Part shown: piece by piece, positions 22,526 through 34,600 of the stretch | Layout of the letters: each line of letters starts with the position of its first letter | How positions within the stretch are numbered: the stretch's first letter is position 1 | NCBI GenBank assembly: GCA_016858145.1 | Contig: JAEHOE010000164.1 | Location: 186,001 to 250,000, forward strand | Length of the DNA: 64,000 nucleotides | Source of the DNA: Edaphochlamys debaryana | Lineage: Eukaryota > Chlorophyta > Chlorophyceae > Chlamydomonadales | Reading direction: 5' to 3' | Notes under the pieces: model-generated | Told to the model about the DNA's origin: nothing | The model's input: only the letters and a program-made list of their open reading frames with translations | The model's database searches: none | Translations under genes and position numbers: made by a program

Positions 22526-25500
22526 ATGGCGGCAAGGGCGTCATGGCCCCTGCTCGCTGCGGCGGTGCTGCTGCTCTCGACCAGCATCCCCCCCGTGCAC
22601 AGCAGCGCATTCGCCCAGGGGGCTGACAGCGCGCAAGACGGCAACAGGCGGGCCCTTCAAGACTCGCAGTGCACCACTTCTTACATGTACATCATCGGTC
22701 GCTGCGGCAACTACTTATGGCAGGTGAGGCTGCGCAACCTGTTGCTTGGGGATGCGTGATTCCCCCCTCCTTATGGAGGCTTGCCCCCCGCTCGGTCCCC
22801 CACTCCCCCACACACACTGCCGCTCGCTGCCGCTCGCAACCCTCACACGCTGCATGAGAACCCACCGCCTTGCTAGTGAAGGCTTATGAACGGCCACATC
22901 CAGCACGAAACAAGGCAGAGTGGCTATACACCAGCCTTGTATTCACCACCAGAGTCACCACTGACTGACTTGTCCGCCTGTCCTTCCATCCCCCAAACCC
23001 AGGTCCTTCTGGGCGCACCCTCGGCCAGCTCAAACCTCATCCTGCTCAAGGGTGCGTGTAGTGCGTGCACGGGCGTGGGCTCGCACTCCTGGACGTACTG
23101 CGGAATCCAGGGACCCAGTAACCAATGAAGGGACCAACGTTTAGCCCGGTATCTTGGAACTGGATCCATCTGGATCTATCCGATGTCCCCGAGCCGAATC
23201 GTTCCTCTCGCCCATCCTCCCTAATGCCCCGCCTTGCTCCGGGCCCCTACCTCCCTTACTTACGACCCGCCCTGCTCCAGCAGGCTCCTACCCCCAAGCC
23301 CCGCCCTGCTGCAGTCCTACCTCCTATCTACCCTCAGGCCCGGCTCCTCTTAGGCCCCCCCACCTCTGTATGTACCATATTCCGCGATCAAGCCCTACGC
23401 AGTACGCCCCTCAACCAAGCGCCACGCTTCGTTGATGTCTTCTACCCCCCGCCGCCTCACTCGCCACCCCACTCTGGCCCTCTGTTGTGCCCCGCCCCGC
23501 TCCGGCCCTCGTTCCCTCAATCGTCACCCCGCGCAACCCCTCACATGCTTGTGCCCCGCCCTGCTCCGGCCGCCCTCCTTCCCTCACGCGTCGCCCCGCT
23601 CTGGCCCTCCCTTGCGTCCCGCGCTGTCCCTCTCCCCGCCCACAGGCCCTGCCGGCCCCAAGGGACCGACTGGCCCGCCGGTAGGTGCGCGCAACTCTTG
23701 CATGGGGTTTACCTGCGCGCGGCAGCATCTGTTGTGCCAGAGAACCAGCACCAGTGGCAAGACGAAAGCCGGTAGAGCAAGAGCCGTGGCAAGACCGTGT
23801 GCCCGACTTATAGGGGTGTTCACGAGGGTGGGCGCGGTCTGGACGACTGCATGGGTTAGGTCAGGACATGACTTGGTTCGCTCGGTCGGCACGTGGTCGG
23901 ATGGCGGCATGCGGACCCCTGAGGGGTAGCTAGGTAAGTACTAGCTCGCACCCCTGAGGGTCGGTAGGTGGCGTGCGCCTGCGAGTAGGGGCCCTGCGTT
24001 CCATGCACAGAATGACTGGTTGCTCGGCGGGCGGGGATAGATGGCACGTGTTACAGGTATGCATGTCTCGCAAGAAATAAAGAGGGGACACTTATGACTC
24101 CCAACCCCTTCCCGGAACTCCGCGACAGGGAACCCCAGGCCCGAAGGGTGCCCCGGGAGCGCAGGTAGGTGGGTGGCCAGCTGTGCTGTTGGTGGCATGA
24201 CCTAGACGATTATAAGATCTACTACGTGCGGAAATAGGCGCTGGGCAGCAGGTGCTTATTTGAGGAGGAGAGGAATGGCGCAGTAAATTTGTTTGTGAGT
24301 GCATGCATTCGTGTAGACGGCTATGACGCGGAGAGTCCAGCACAAGGGTGCATGCCTCGTGCCCCAGTTCGTTCACGCTCTGGGCGCCTCTCCCCCTCAT
24401 GCCGCCCCTAACCCGCAGGGTCCTCTGGGGCCGCCGGGACCGGCAGGTGCTCCGGGTGAAAGGGTAGGCCAGAGCAAGAACAGAAAGTGGAACGTCTGGG
24501 GGCCGAATGGGCATGGCACCGGCATGGGATCGGCCGGGGGCCGAATGGGCATGGCACCGAGGGGCACCAGGGTCACGAGATGGGGTCACGAGATGTATCA
24601 CTAAAGTGGTTCGTCACGCCCGCAGCGTAGCCGGCCCCTACGCTCTGTTTTCGCCTCTAGAATTGTAGCAATGTGTCGTGCATTGCGGGTAGCAGGATGT
24701 CAGCCCATATGGGCTGCATAACATGCATGTCATTTGCTCGGTCCCGAAACTAGCCGCCGATGGCTCGTATAATGCAAAGGATAGTTCGTGGATCGTCATA
24801 ATGTCTTGATGTTGGCGTGCACGGCGCGCGTGAGGTCGCGACCGTCCCACTGTTAGCGGACTCGCGTCGCGCAAACAGCCACAAGGGGGTCCCAGACGAC
24901 ATTCTGCACATTCTAAGATACCGTTTAGGCTACGCGGCGGGCCGGGAACGTCAATGTCTGCGGGGTGGGCTGTGCACTGAAGTCGGAAAAGGAAACGGGA
25001 GAAAGGCCTGCTCTGCTTGCGTTCACAAAAATACACCTAGACTCGATTACTGGAGGGGTCAGGGCGCGGGTGGAGCCACATTTTCTCGCGGAGGGAGGTC
25101 ATGATCGTGGTTTCATCCATTGCTCGGTTCTCCTGCCGGGAGTTGCGCGGAGACACATGGTGCGTGGCCGATCGGCGAAAGGCCATTGCCGACCTTTTTA
25201 TTGCACCCATACGTGCAACCCGTCAACAGCGGTTCATATGCCTTGCCTAATGGCCCCACCGCCCTCGGCTCGCTCCCATTGCTTTATGTCCACCCCCCTA
25301 CCTACCCACCGCGCAGGGTGATACCGGCGCCGCTGGTGGCGTCGGTCCCCAGGTGTGCACGCTTAGGCTACTGACCTTGAGTGCTAGGTCGCTTTGCAAC
25401 GTACGCTTGCTTCATTGCTGTCTGTGAACCCACCTCATCATGAGCCCGCTCAAACCTCCTCCCCTCCCATGCATCGCATTCCTCTCTCCATCCCGCCGCC

Positions 25501-28500
25501 TGCCCCGTCGCTCGCCCCCCTCCCCGCCCGTTCCTCTCTGCAGGGTGCCCCCGGGGCACCGGGCGGAAAAGGCGCGAAAGGAGCAACAGGGCCGCCAGGC
25601 CCTGCCGGCCCCCCTGTGGGTAAAGCGCGCGGCTTTCAGAACGGCCAAGCAACTGGGCACTGCTCTCGTGGGCTATGGTTGAAGGCTTTGCGCTCCGTGG
25701 ACTTAGCGCTCATCTCCTTAAACCATTGTTAACCTCTTTTGCAATACCTGGCTCACCGCGTTTCGAACGTGCATCTGCAGGGACCCCCTGGCCCCGCGGC
25801 TGACGGCGCAAGGCCTGGACCCGCGGGTCTCGAGGTGTGTGGGATGAGATGTTTGCATGCATGTTAGACACCAGCCACACGCCCATTTCGATGTATAGTC
25901 ACCGATCGCGTGTTGCCCTGCACGTGCGGCAACAGCGGGGTGGGGCTATTATTGTGGGGCAGGACAGCCACGAGCAGAGGCAGGTTCTCCACCCTCCCTA
26001 GTCCGCTCCCCCGGCCTCCCGTTTTCCCCTTCGAATCCTTCCACGTCCCTGCCTTTCACTCCTGCCCATGAAACCCAAGTGCTGTGCATGCTCCCGTCCC
26101 CTTCAGCCCCCACCCCTGCCTGAACTTCCTTTCCCGGGCGCCCTACCCACCAGGGCGGACGAGGGCCTCGCGGTCCAACCGGCGATGACGGGCCGAGAGG
26201 TCCAAGGGGCCCACAAGGTACGTGTGAGAACGACGTCCCTTTCAGCTAGCCCCAAGCGGCCCTCAGGCCCTTCCACTGGGCCTCCTCGCTGTTGACTGGG
26301 GTTTGCCAGCGGGGTTAAGGCCAGCTGGCCAGGGCCACCCATTCCTTGAGGCAGGCTAGGCAGGCCCAGCCCACGGCACCGCTGAGGTTATAATGAACGG
26401 CTGCTTACAGAGGAGCATGATCACATATTATTTTGTATTACCTCGTGGGAGAAGTTTTCTAAAAAGTTTTCTGTATCCTTCTCCCATTGCCCTCATCAGG
26501 TCCTCCGGGTGCACCGGGTGGGTGAGGGTGGGTGGAAGGGGAGTAGAAGCCGATCGAGGGTCATTAGGGATGGATGGCTAAGATACTAGTAGTGGAGAGG
26601 TCGCCTGATGCATGGGCTTCGCGGCCATGCATTAAACAATTGCCAGTATGCTCATCTGGGGTGCCGAGTGTTGGCTGAGGGGTCTAGGACTGAAGCTTCG
26701 GGGCGAAATCCCAGACCTGATATCCCCCTCCATTCCCTTTGGCCTGATCTAGCTGTCCCTGAGCTGTCCCTGGCCCCAAGATTTTCCCGAGTTGTCTCCG
26801 AGAGCTGTCCCTGTCAGTGTCAGTCCCCGTCAGTGTTTCGAAAATCGTTTCAGCCCCTCCGTTTCATAGTACCCCCACGGGTACCTGCCGGCCCCCCACG
26901 ATAGTTTTCCAGTACCCGGGCGCCGAAGGCGCCCTTCAAACCGGGGGGGTCCGGGGGGTGTCCCCCCCGGAAGAAATTTTTGCAGTATGGGTATCAGTTT
27001 GCACGACTTTCGCTGTACAACCCGAAGCCGGCGGTGGCCGAGGGTGCCAGCTATTGCGCTGCGCAAGAGGGCTCAGAGAAGGACCCGAGGGGGGCCCCTT
27101 GCAAGCTCCTAAAGGGTGTAGGCGCTCAGTGGGCGGGATGGGACTGGCTGGTGTGTGGCCAGTGGCCATGCGCGCATCACGGTTGGGCCCTCCTAGGCTG
27201 CCCTGCCAACACCTCCCCCCCCTTCCCCCCACCGGCCCCCAGACCCAGGCCTTAACTCTCCAAACAGCCCGGGTACCAGCCGGGGGTAGCTGATAGTTTT
27301 ATAGTACCCGCGCGGTTACTGGGAGCCTCTCGAGTTAATTTCCCGTACCCGTGCAAAAAAGCCCGAATTATTTTCTCAGTACCCGATCGGGTACTAGTAC
27401 CCGATTTTCGAAACACTGGTCCCCGTCCCTACCTGGGGAGCCACCGCACATCCTAAGCAGGTGCCCGCTCTCGCTCCCGCTTTGCTTGCAGGGACGGTCC
27501 CCGGACCCCCCGGGCCCGTGGTAAGCTCTGATCCAGAGAGCGAATGCTGTGATCCAATTCGATCGTCTGTATATGAAAGTCCGCAACCGGAGAGATAGAT
27601 AGACTTGGGTGACCCTGTTGCATCAGGCACACACGGGTTGGTTCTACTAATCTTGTTCCAGGAAGGCGTCGCGCACAGCATGTGGAGGCAGGAGGCTAAC
27701 GACCCCCCAATCCATCCCTCCCCTGTCATGCCACGCAGGGTCCCCTTGGTCCTGACGGTAGGTTGTGAGAGCTAGCTGTGAACTGGACAACCAATGCGTG
27801 GGCATGCGGAGCACGCAGGCGGAACCGGGCCGCCAGCAGATAGACACGCACGGCGGGCTCCATTCTTAGCATTCTAGACAGTTTGCTATTGAGGTTGAAG
27901 GTTAATAGTTGCGGTGTGGGGAATGCATGCGCACATGCGGAGCACGCGGGCCGAACCGGGCCGCCGCCGGCTCGGGCAGCAGTGAGGTGGAAACAAATCC
28001 TCAACCTGACCCCTGCTCCGCGCACGTGGCCTGTGCACAGGCCCCGGCGGACCACCCGGACCACCTGGCGCTGCCGGCGCTCCCGGTGGGTGTGGCCCCC
28101 GGGCGCAACGATGGGATTACTGCCTATCCTGCCTATCTAGGTATCACCAAGTGCACATTACCTCTTGTTACATTGGGGCGCGCGTGGTCGTATGTCGCTT
28201 CTGAGGGGGCGGCGGGGCGCGGCGTGGCGGGCGAGGCGCGCCGTGTTTGTCACCGGCAGGTTCTATACGCCGCTAGCTGCATGTGCATGCCCCCTCGACC
28301 CATCGACAACCCCGTGCCTGGACCGCCGGACATCCACCGAACTCGTCCCCTATCAGTTGATTCGGAGCCCTTCCTTTCTGTCCTCTGCAGGAGAGCCAGG
28401 AGCGCCCGGCCCACCCGGCGAGGCCGGCACCTCCCCGGTGGGAGGGGTCAGGCAGGGCGCTTGCGGGCGGATTCGGTGTTAGTGGTCTTGGCTTTGAGGC

Positions 28501-30751
28501 AAGCCCGTTACACACACAACAGATGACGCTAAAGACAGCGCTGTCCCTAACTGTCCTTGTCCCTCCCCCTGCCCCTGTCCCTGTCCTGACAGGGACCCCC
28601 TGGTCCTCCCGGTGGCACCGGACTGCCAGGAGCTCCCGGAATCCCTGTAAGATTACTTGAGGGCAGCTTGCCTGCTGCCTTGCTTCCCTGCCCTAACCAG
28701 CTCTTCAACCAAGCAAGCATACATGCATCTGCCTCGCCCCCTCTATCTCCCACGTGTATGTTTGTGTGCGTCTCCGCGTTCCTTGCAGGGCCAACCGGGT
28801 CTACCGGGGCCGCCCGGTAAGCCACAAGATGCAATAAGTCAAACACAGAAGCCAATTGGCACTGATCACATAGACTGGGACAGATTAGACAGATGCTGAG
28901 CGGTTGCATGCATGGTGTGCAAGTCCAGTTTCATTACAAGTGAGAACCTGCCAAGTTTCTCCGCCACCGCTCGACCCTTGCCCGTCACCGTATTCGTTCG
29001 ATCCCCCTTCGCACGCTTGACCCCACCCCGTTCTCCCACCCCACCCCACCCACCCCGCAGGCGAGCCAGGTGCCTTAGGTCCGCCCGGTGGACCGGGCTC
29101 GCTGGGACCCAAGGGTGAGGGGGGGTTGATGTAGTCCACAACAAGGTCCTCATCGGCGGGTGGCTCTTTGTCTGTGGGTTTTATGGGGGTCGATCGGTCC
29201 ATGTCGTCGCCACAACAAGCAGCGTTCGCTGCCATAAGTAGAGCCAAGGTTTCTCTCTAGACTTGTGCGCATGTTTTGATCCGCCGCACCCTCCCTTAAC
29301 TCCCCTCCCCGTCTTCCACGCTGGCTCTCACGCTTAAACTGCTTCACGCCCGCACGCCCCTTACAGGACCGACCGGGCTCCAGGGCGCAACAGGGGCAAC
29401 TGGAGCGACTGGAGCGACCGGAGACACAGGAGACCAGGGGCCTCAAGGGCCGAAGCGTGAGTCCAGTTCTCAGATGCTGGGTGCGTGTCCTCTGTGCCAA
29501 TCATGCTGGCGTGCGAACTGCAGCGATGGTGTGCCGGTGGTGAAGCTCCTCCCGTCGTGCGTTGCGTGCACGTGCTGCTGATGTGGCTGCCCCCACCTTC
29601 CCCCGCAGCATTCCTCGGCGTCGTCCCGCTTATTAGCGGGGGCCCCTCGCCGCCCTCCGCGCTGCCGCCCACGCCCGGCCTCGGCCCCTCCTCGAAGTGC
29701 GTACGTGCTCGTGCATGTGCTCGTGCTTGGTCCCGTGCACCCGCCGCCGCTCAGTACTGGCCCCGACCGCCCCTTTTGTCGTACATAGGTACGTCCCACA
29801 ATCTCCTTGCCTTGTTATCTGCAGGGCGTTCGCCGGCAGTTTTGCAAACGAGGTCGTCCAGGTGCCGAACGGGTACGGCACAATCGCATGCTCTTGGACC
29901 GTGCGGTGAGTTTGCTATCTACCTAGCCACCGGTACTTCGTTCTGCAACACTCGGGTGCGATGTGCACGACACTGATGATGACACAAGTAACAGCTGCAG
30001 CAGGTAGCGTGACGCGCGCGGTTGTCCACTTGTCCTTGCCCTGCCATGACCACTACTCCCGCCCGCCCCCCACTTCCCCACCCCCACCCAAACACGTCTC
30101 CCCCCCCCAGCGCCTCCTCCGACACCGCCAGCCGCGACGCCAAGCTGGGCTGCTGCCTGCAGCCCCTCGACTCCGCCAACCAACCGCTGCAGGGATGGGA
30201 GCCGGTGCTGCTGGGGGCGCCGGGGTCGGATGGTGGGTGCATGTCGAGTTGGTAGACGCGCCGTGCCCGCCCCACGTATCTCTTCGCACGCTGACGTTCC
30301 CCCTCGTCTCTTGCCTCTCTTGCGTGCTTCCTTCCGCCTGCCTTACCCTGTTTCCCTGCTTCCACAGGCAAAGTGACTTTCACCACTGCACCTCCCACGA
30401 CCGCCAGCATTACTTGGAGCGGCGTCGCCAGCGTTCCCGCCGGTGCCTACAAGGTACAGTAATCATGCATGTAGATTTTGGGCTGAGGACCTCATCTCCA
30501 CTTCCTTGTGGGCTGCCACCCCAGCCCCCGCAACCGATTGACCAGCGCAACCGCACCCCTCCCCCGATCTTCACACCTCCTCGCTCCATCCTCCGCTCCG
30601 CATCCCGCTCCCCCGCCCCGCCCCCCACACCGGCCCCCACTCTGCCCCCCCCCCCCATCTCCCTCCGCCCCCCCAGGTGGGTTTCTGCTATAACCTGCCC
30701 GCGGGACAGCTGGCGGCACCGGCGGCCAGTGGTTTCGTGATTGTATCCTAG
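22526..30751 (+). CDS. secreted collagen-like protein, paralogue B (474 aa)
   Basis: Twenty-three exons: 22526-22723, 23003-23051, 23646-23680, 24129-24164, 24419-24463, 25317-25352, 25544-25615, 25781-25834, 26154-26217, 26500-26517, 27492-27520, 27739-27757, 28041-28085, 28391-28437, 28593-28646, 28789-28816, 29061-29114, 29367-29456, 29609-29696, 29825-29905, 30111-30232, 30368-30453, 30677-30751. They total 1,425 nt; every phase closes. Residues 1-32 form a signal peptide (AAAVLLL core), 33-82 a small domain with two Cys and CGNYLWQ, 83-324 nearly unbroken Gly-X-Y, and 325-474 a Pro-rich spacer plus a C-terminal domain with ACSWTV, LGCCLQP, VPAGAYKVGFCYNLP and a hydrophobic end. Helix introns fall before or one base into a Gly codon. 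A 588-bp hAT-like element sits in the intron after 26517. The likely product is an extracellular collagen-like trimer; the C-terminal domain is not one I recognise. Confidence 0.87.
23220..23640. repeat. pyrimidine-rich tandem repeats in gene B intron
   Basis: Degenerate units of about 35-50 bp built on CCCCGCCCTGCTCCGGCCC fill the intron before exon 23646-23680. A shorter related tract occurs at 35160-35330 in the equivalent intron of gene C, so the repeat predates their duplication. Confidence 0.75.
24464..25366 (+). repeat. 0.9-kb segment duplicated at 32061-32984
   Basis: The intron after exon 24419-24463, exon 25317-25352 and the start of the next intron reappear nearly intact at 32061-32984. 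The block begins with a short tandem repeat around GCCGAATGGGCATGGCACCG. The second copy flanks exon relics in the pseudogene between B and C. Confidence 0.85.
26823..26830. repeat. 8-bp target site duplication, left copy
   Basis: GTCCCCGT directly before the left terminal inverted repeat; identical to the right copy. Confidence 0.88.
26831..27418. mobile_element. non-autonomous hAT-like element (MITE), 588 bp
   Basis: The element starts CAGTGTTTCGAAAATCG and ends with its exact reverse complement, a 17-bp terminal inverted repeat. It is flanked by an identical 8-bp direct repeat GTCCCCGT (26823-26830 and 27419-27426), the target duplication size of hAT transposons; the CAGTG terminus is also typical of hAT. 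The interior has repeated GTACCC/GGGTAC motifs near both ends, as in hAT subterminal repeats, and no transposase-sized frame. It lies within an intron of gene B. Confidence 0.88.
27419..27426. repeat. 8-bp target site duplication, right copy
   Basis: GTCCCCGT directly after the right terminal inverted repeat; identical to the left copy. Confidence 0.88.
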
Positions 30752-30843
30752 ACGTACGGTTTTGTACGGCACGACCTCTCCGCCCGGGCAAAGCAAAGCC
30801 CATGGACGCAATCCTGCATTGGAGGGAGGAGCAGGTTAACTCA

Positions 30844-30848
30844 TGTAA
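30844..30848 (+). terminator. TGTAA polyadenylation signal candidate, gene B
   Basis: TGTAA about 95 nt after the gene B stop codon, the expected algal signal at a short but plausible distance. Confidence 0.5.
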
Positions 30849-31929
30849 ATGCGTGGCGCCGCTGGTGGCGTGATGCCTTTGCTTGCCCTTGCTCGAGGGC
30901 CAAGTAATTTGACTCGTGACGTGGCTAGGCACTGCTGGGGACAATTTACCTGTGTGTAGTGTACCTATATAGGCCTCGCTCGGTTCAGCGTCACTAGCCT
31001 ATCTAGCTTCCTCTGCGTTGTTGAGTAGTCTGATTCTGGCGGGACAATCAAGCAAGAAGCAGTACCAAAGTGGGCACTACTTGAGACGTGCACTGCCGTG
31101 TTTGTGCACCCAACGCTAACCCAACCGGCCAAGTCTGGCATTGCGGGGTTGCGGAGGCCCCCAACATGTGGCGGCTTGGGTTCAGTCCGTGCGCTGTGGG
31201 CGTAGTGCTTGATTGCGTGCACGGCCCCAGTGCTGCCCGGCCTCGCGGGGTTTGGGGCTTAGCCCTTTTCCCTGTCCTGAGGAGGACAGACACCCTTGTT
31301 TCAGTGTAAACCAGGGTGCAAACCCGCCTCTCCCGGGCCGACGCAACGCACGCGTCCCTGGCTGCGTCGGACGTTATGCGGCCCACCTCCTTGCCTTGAG
31401 CGGGCAGAGACGACCCCACCCAGCCTCTTCGCACGGAAAGGCCATGGCTGGTATGTCCCTAGTCGGAGCACGCACCCTTGCCCTGACTCATAACCTTTGC
31501 CCTGACTCATAACCTTTCCATCCTTCCTCCCGTTTCCAATCAGATCCCCCTGAACCCACGCACATCACCGTCTTTTCCGCACCTCGGCTGCCTTGTGCCC
31601 TTTCCTGACTGCGCTCGGCCTCCTCCAGCCACAAAGGCACAAAGGTCGGCATGGAAGTTCATCATGCATCCCCAATTCCCCACGCATCTCTGGGAAGGGA
31701 AATCAAGGGTGGGGCAAGGCCGTCCGGGGCATCGATGGGAATTGAAGAAATACGGGGTAGGAAAAGCCGAAAGGAGATGAAAGACGGAATGAGGGAAGAA
31801 GGGGAAAGGGCCTGGAAAAGTCTCCTGGACAGCTCGGGTGGAGACAGGAACGTGTATGAGGGGACGGCGTCACTTAGGACAAGGGTTTAATCGGGCTGAG
31901 ACAGGGCAGGTGGGGGACTCGGGGACATC
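30849..31929. other. intergenic sequence downstream of gene B
   Basis: About 1.1 kb, less GC-extreme than its neighbours. It contains a short inverted repeat around 31340-31370 and a repeated CCCTGACTCATAACCTTTGCC at 31480-31515. No gene or recognisable element seen. Confidence 0.5.
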
Positions 31930-33300
31930 ATGCTATGCAGGTGCGTCCCGCAGTCCCGGTTCACCCCCTTGTCCCGCCTCTCCCCCTCATGCCGCCCCGC
32001 CCTGACCCCCAGGGTCAGCGTGCGTGGCCGCCGGGACCGTCAGGTGCTCCGGGCGAAAAGGTTGGTCAGGGCAAAGACAGAGAGTGGCCGGGGGCCAAAG
32101 GGGGGCCGAATGGGCATGGCACCGGCATGGGATCGGCCGGGGGCCGAATGGGCATGGCACCGAGGGGCACCAGGGTCACGAGATGGGGTACGAGATGTAT
32201 CACTAAAGTGGTTCGTCACGCCCGCAGCGTAGGCGGCCCCTACGTCCTGTTTGCGCATCTAGTATTATAGCAATGTGTCGTGTATTGCGGGTAGCAGGAT
32301 GTCAGCCCATATGGGCTGCATAACATGCATGTCATTTTGCTCGGTCCCGAAACTAGCCCGCCGATGGCTCGTATGATGCAAAGGATAGTTCGTGGATCGT
32401 CATAATGTCTTGAATGTTGGCGTGCACGGGGCGCGTGAGGCGCGACCGTCCCACACTGTGAGCGAAATCGCGTACGTCGCGCAAACAGCCACAAGGGGGT
32501 GCCAGACGGCATTTTGCGCATTTAACGATACCATTTTGGCTACGCGGCGGGCCGACAACGTCAATGTTTGCGGGGTGGATGAGCTGCTGGGCACTCAAGT
32601 CGAGGAAGGGCACGGGAGAAAGGCCTGCTCTGCTTGCGTTCGCAAATATGCCACTAGAAGCGATTACTGGATGGGTCGGGGCGCGAGCGGAGCCACACTT
32701 TCTCGCGGAGGGAAGTCATCATACATCCGGGTTTCCATCCACCGCATCCACATCCATCCACGGCATGGCTCGGTTGCCTGGAGTTGCCTGGAGTTGCGCG
32801 GAGACACATGGTGGCCGATCGGCAAAAGGCCAATGTCGACCTGTTGAATGCACCCTTACGTGCAACCCGTCAACAGCGGTTCACATGCCACGCCTGATGG
32901 CCCCTACGTTCCTACCCACCGCGCGCGCAGGGTGGTACGTACCGGCGCCGCTGGTGGCATCGGTCCCCAGGTGTGCACGCTAAAATTCTCAGGGGGACCC
33001 AACCTCGGATGCCCCGGTCGCTTCGTTAACCTTGCGTCCTTACTGCCCTGTCCTGTCCTGTCCGTCCTGTCCTACCTGCTGTCCTGCTCACGGCAACTAA
33101 CCCTACCCTGAGTAGATGGCTTGGCCCCCCCCCCCTCCCCTTCCCCCCCTCCCCGTAACGCCTCCCCCGCCCCTTCCCCGTCACCCCCTCCCCGTCCGTG
33201 ACTCTCTGCAGGGTGCCCCTGGGGTGTCCCCAGGTGCCGTCCCCGGAGTGCCCCTGGATGGGGCGTCCCCGGCGGGCGCTGACCCCGGGTCGCTCGCCTG
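31930..33300 (+). pseudogene. collagen-like gene relic between B and C
   Basis: Three exon relics match consecutive exons of gene B with intervening introns kept: 32013-32060 (cf. 24419-24463), 32931-32970 (cf. 25317-25352) and from 33212 (cf. 25544-25615). The first has lost Gly spacing at its start (GQRAWPPG), the second carries a 4-bp insertion (GTAC) that shifts the frame, and the third keeps only an initial GAPG and no donor equivalent to B. Neither a signal exon nor C-terminal exons are present. It is a truncated leftover of an unequal duplication. Confidence 0.82.
32061..32984 (+). repeat. second copy of the 0.9-kb segment from gene B
   Basis: Near-identical to 24464-25366, including the tandem GCCGAATGGGCATGGCACCG units and the GTCCCCAGGTGTGCACGCT boundary, with scattered substitutions and small indels. 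Confidence 0.85.
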
Positions 33301-33559
33301 TCGGTGTCCTGTTGCCATGCAGTCCCTGGGGTGTGTATCCCCGTCTCGGTGACCCTCGGAGGGTCGCCGCAAGCCTGGCCCAGGCCCCAGGCGAGGTACA
33401 GCGCCGCCGGGCGGCCCCCGTGGGTGGAACGAGCTTGCTGAGGTTGAAGACTTTGAGCGCCTTTGACGACGACTTTGAGCTCAACCGACCCCTGCCCTGA
33501 AACGCGCAATCCGGACGGAGTCCGTTCGCCATCGATCCAGGCCCGCAACATGAGCGCCC

Positions 33560-34600
33560 CAGGGGCGCCCTGCTGCCCCTGGGGTGTCCTGTCCCCAAGC
33601 TGTCCCTTGCCACCCCGGCGTGCGTGCTGCCTCGAGCGAGGGAGCGCAGGACGGACGAGGCCTCTCACTTCGCACCACCCGTGCGGCACTGCGAAGAGGC
33701 GGTTGCTTGGGTCTTATTACGGTTGCAGGAACAAGAACTTTCCAACCGCCGGTTTCTCCACCCGGCGGGAACGGTCGAGGCCCGCTGCGTGCTGGGGGAG
33801 AGACTCTCTTGCCCAGGGACCTCGGAGGTCCCGCAAAGGATTCCATGATGACCAGCTGGCCTGAGCAGTGAAGCCGAGACGCCGCACGCCTGCTGCACAC
33901 CTACCTGGCATTGGCTGGAGCTCTTTGGCTGTCGCACTCGAGGTGAAGGGAGTCAACCACTCCGTAACCGTCAGGACTTTCCCGGACGCGCCCAACCAAC
34001 CAACCGCTGCGCCTCGAACTACTCGAACACCCGCCTTGATCGATTGCGCTCCATCGTTTGGTGCAGCACATTGCACATTGGTCAGGCATACCCACAAGAC
34101 TGCGTCACGAAGGGCGCGTTACCTCGCGTAGCTTGCTAATCGCTAAGGGGTCAGCATCATCCTCGCGTGTGTCGATACGGTACCTCGCGGCTCCCGGGCC
34201 GCTTGAGCTACGTGACTGCTTGCCAGGTGCGATGGGCAAAGGGATTTCCTGTCATTATGTGGAGTCTCGCGGGAGCTAAGACGTTGACCTGCCGCATGTG
34301 CGGACTCGAGCGCCGACGCGAGGACGGTCGCGCTGCCCGCAACCGGTGTCTAGCTATGTTCCTAGTCAGATTAAGGATAGCACGCACGGAGGCTGCGTTG
34401 GCCGCCTCGGCTCCCACCGCGTGCCGCCGTGCCTACCTCAGGCCTCACCCGCCCGGCCTTCCCCCGAGCGAGGCCCTGCCGAGCCGGCCCGCGTGCACCG
34501 CCGCTACGCTGCCACCACGAGTTCACCTCTGATCTCCCGCGCTCGTGCGTGCGTTGTCCCCTCTCCATGCAGGCAGTCACACTGCCGCTAGCTAGCAATT
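33560..34600 (+). promoter_or_regulatory. upstream block of gene C shared with genes A and B
   Basis: About 1 kb that matches, in opposite orientation, the 5' flank of gene A and in part that of gene B. The match runs to the start codon and is stronger than between most introns of the three genes, which suggests recent duplication or conversion, or functional conservation. It should hold the promoter and 5' leader. Confidence 0.7.
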
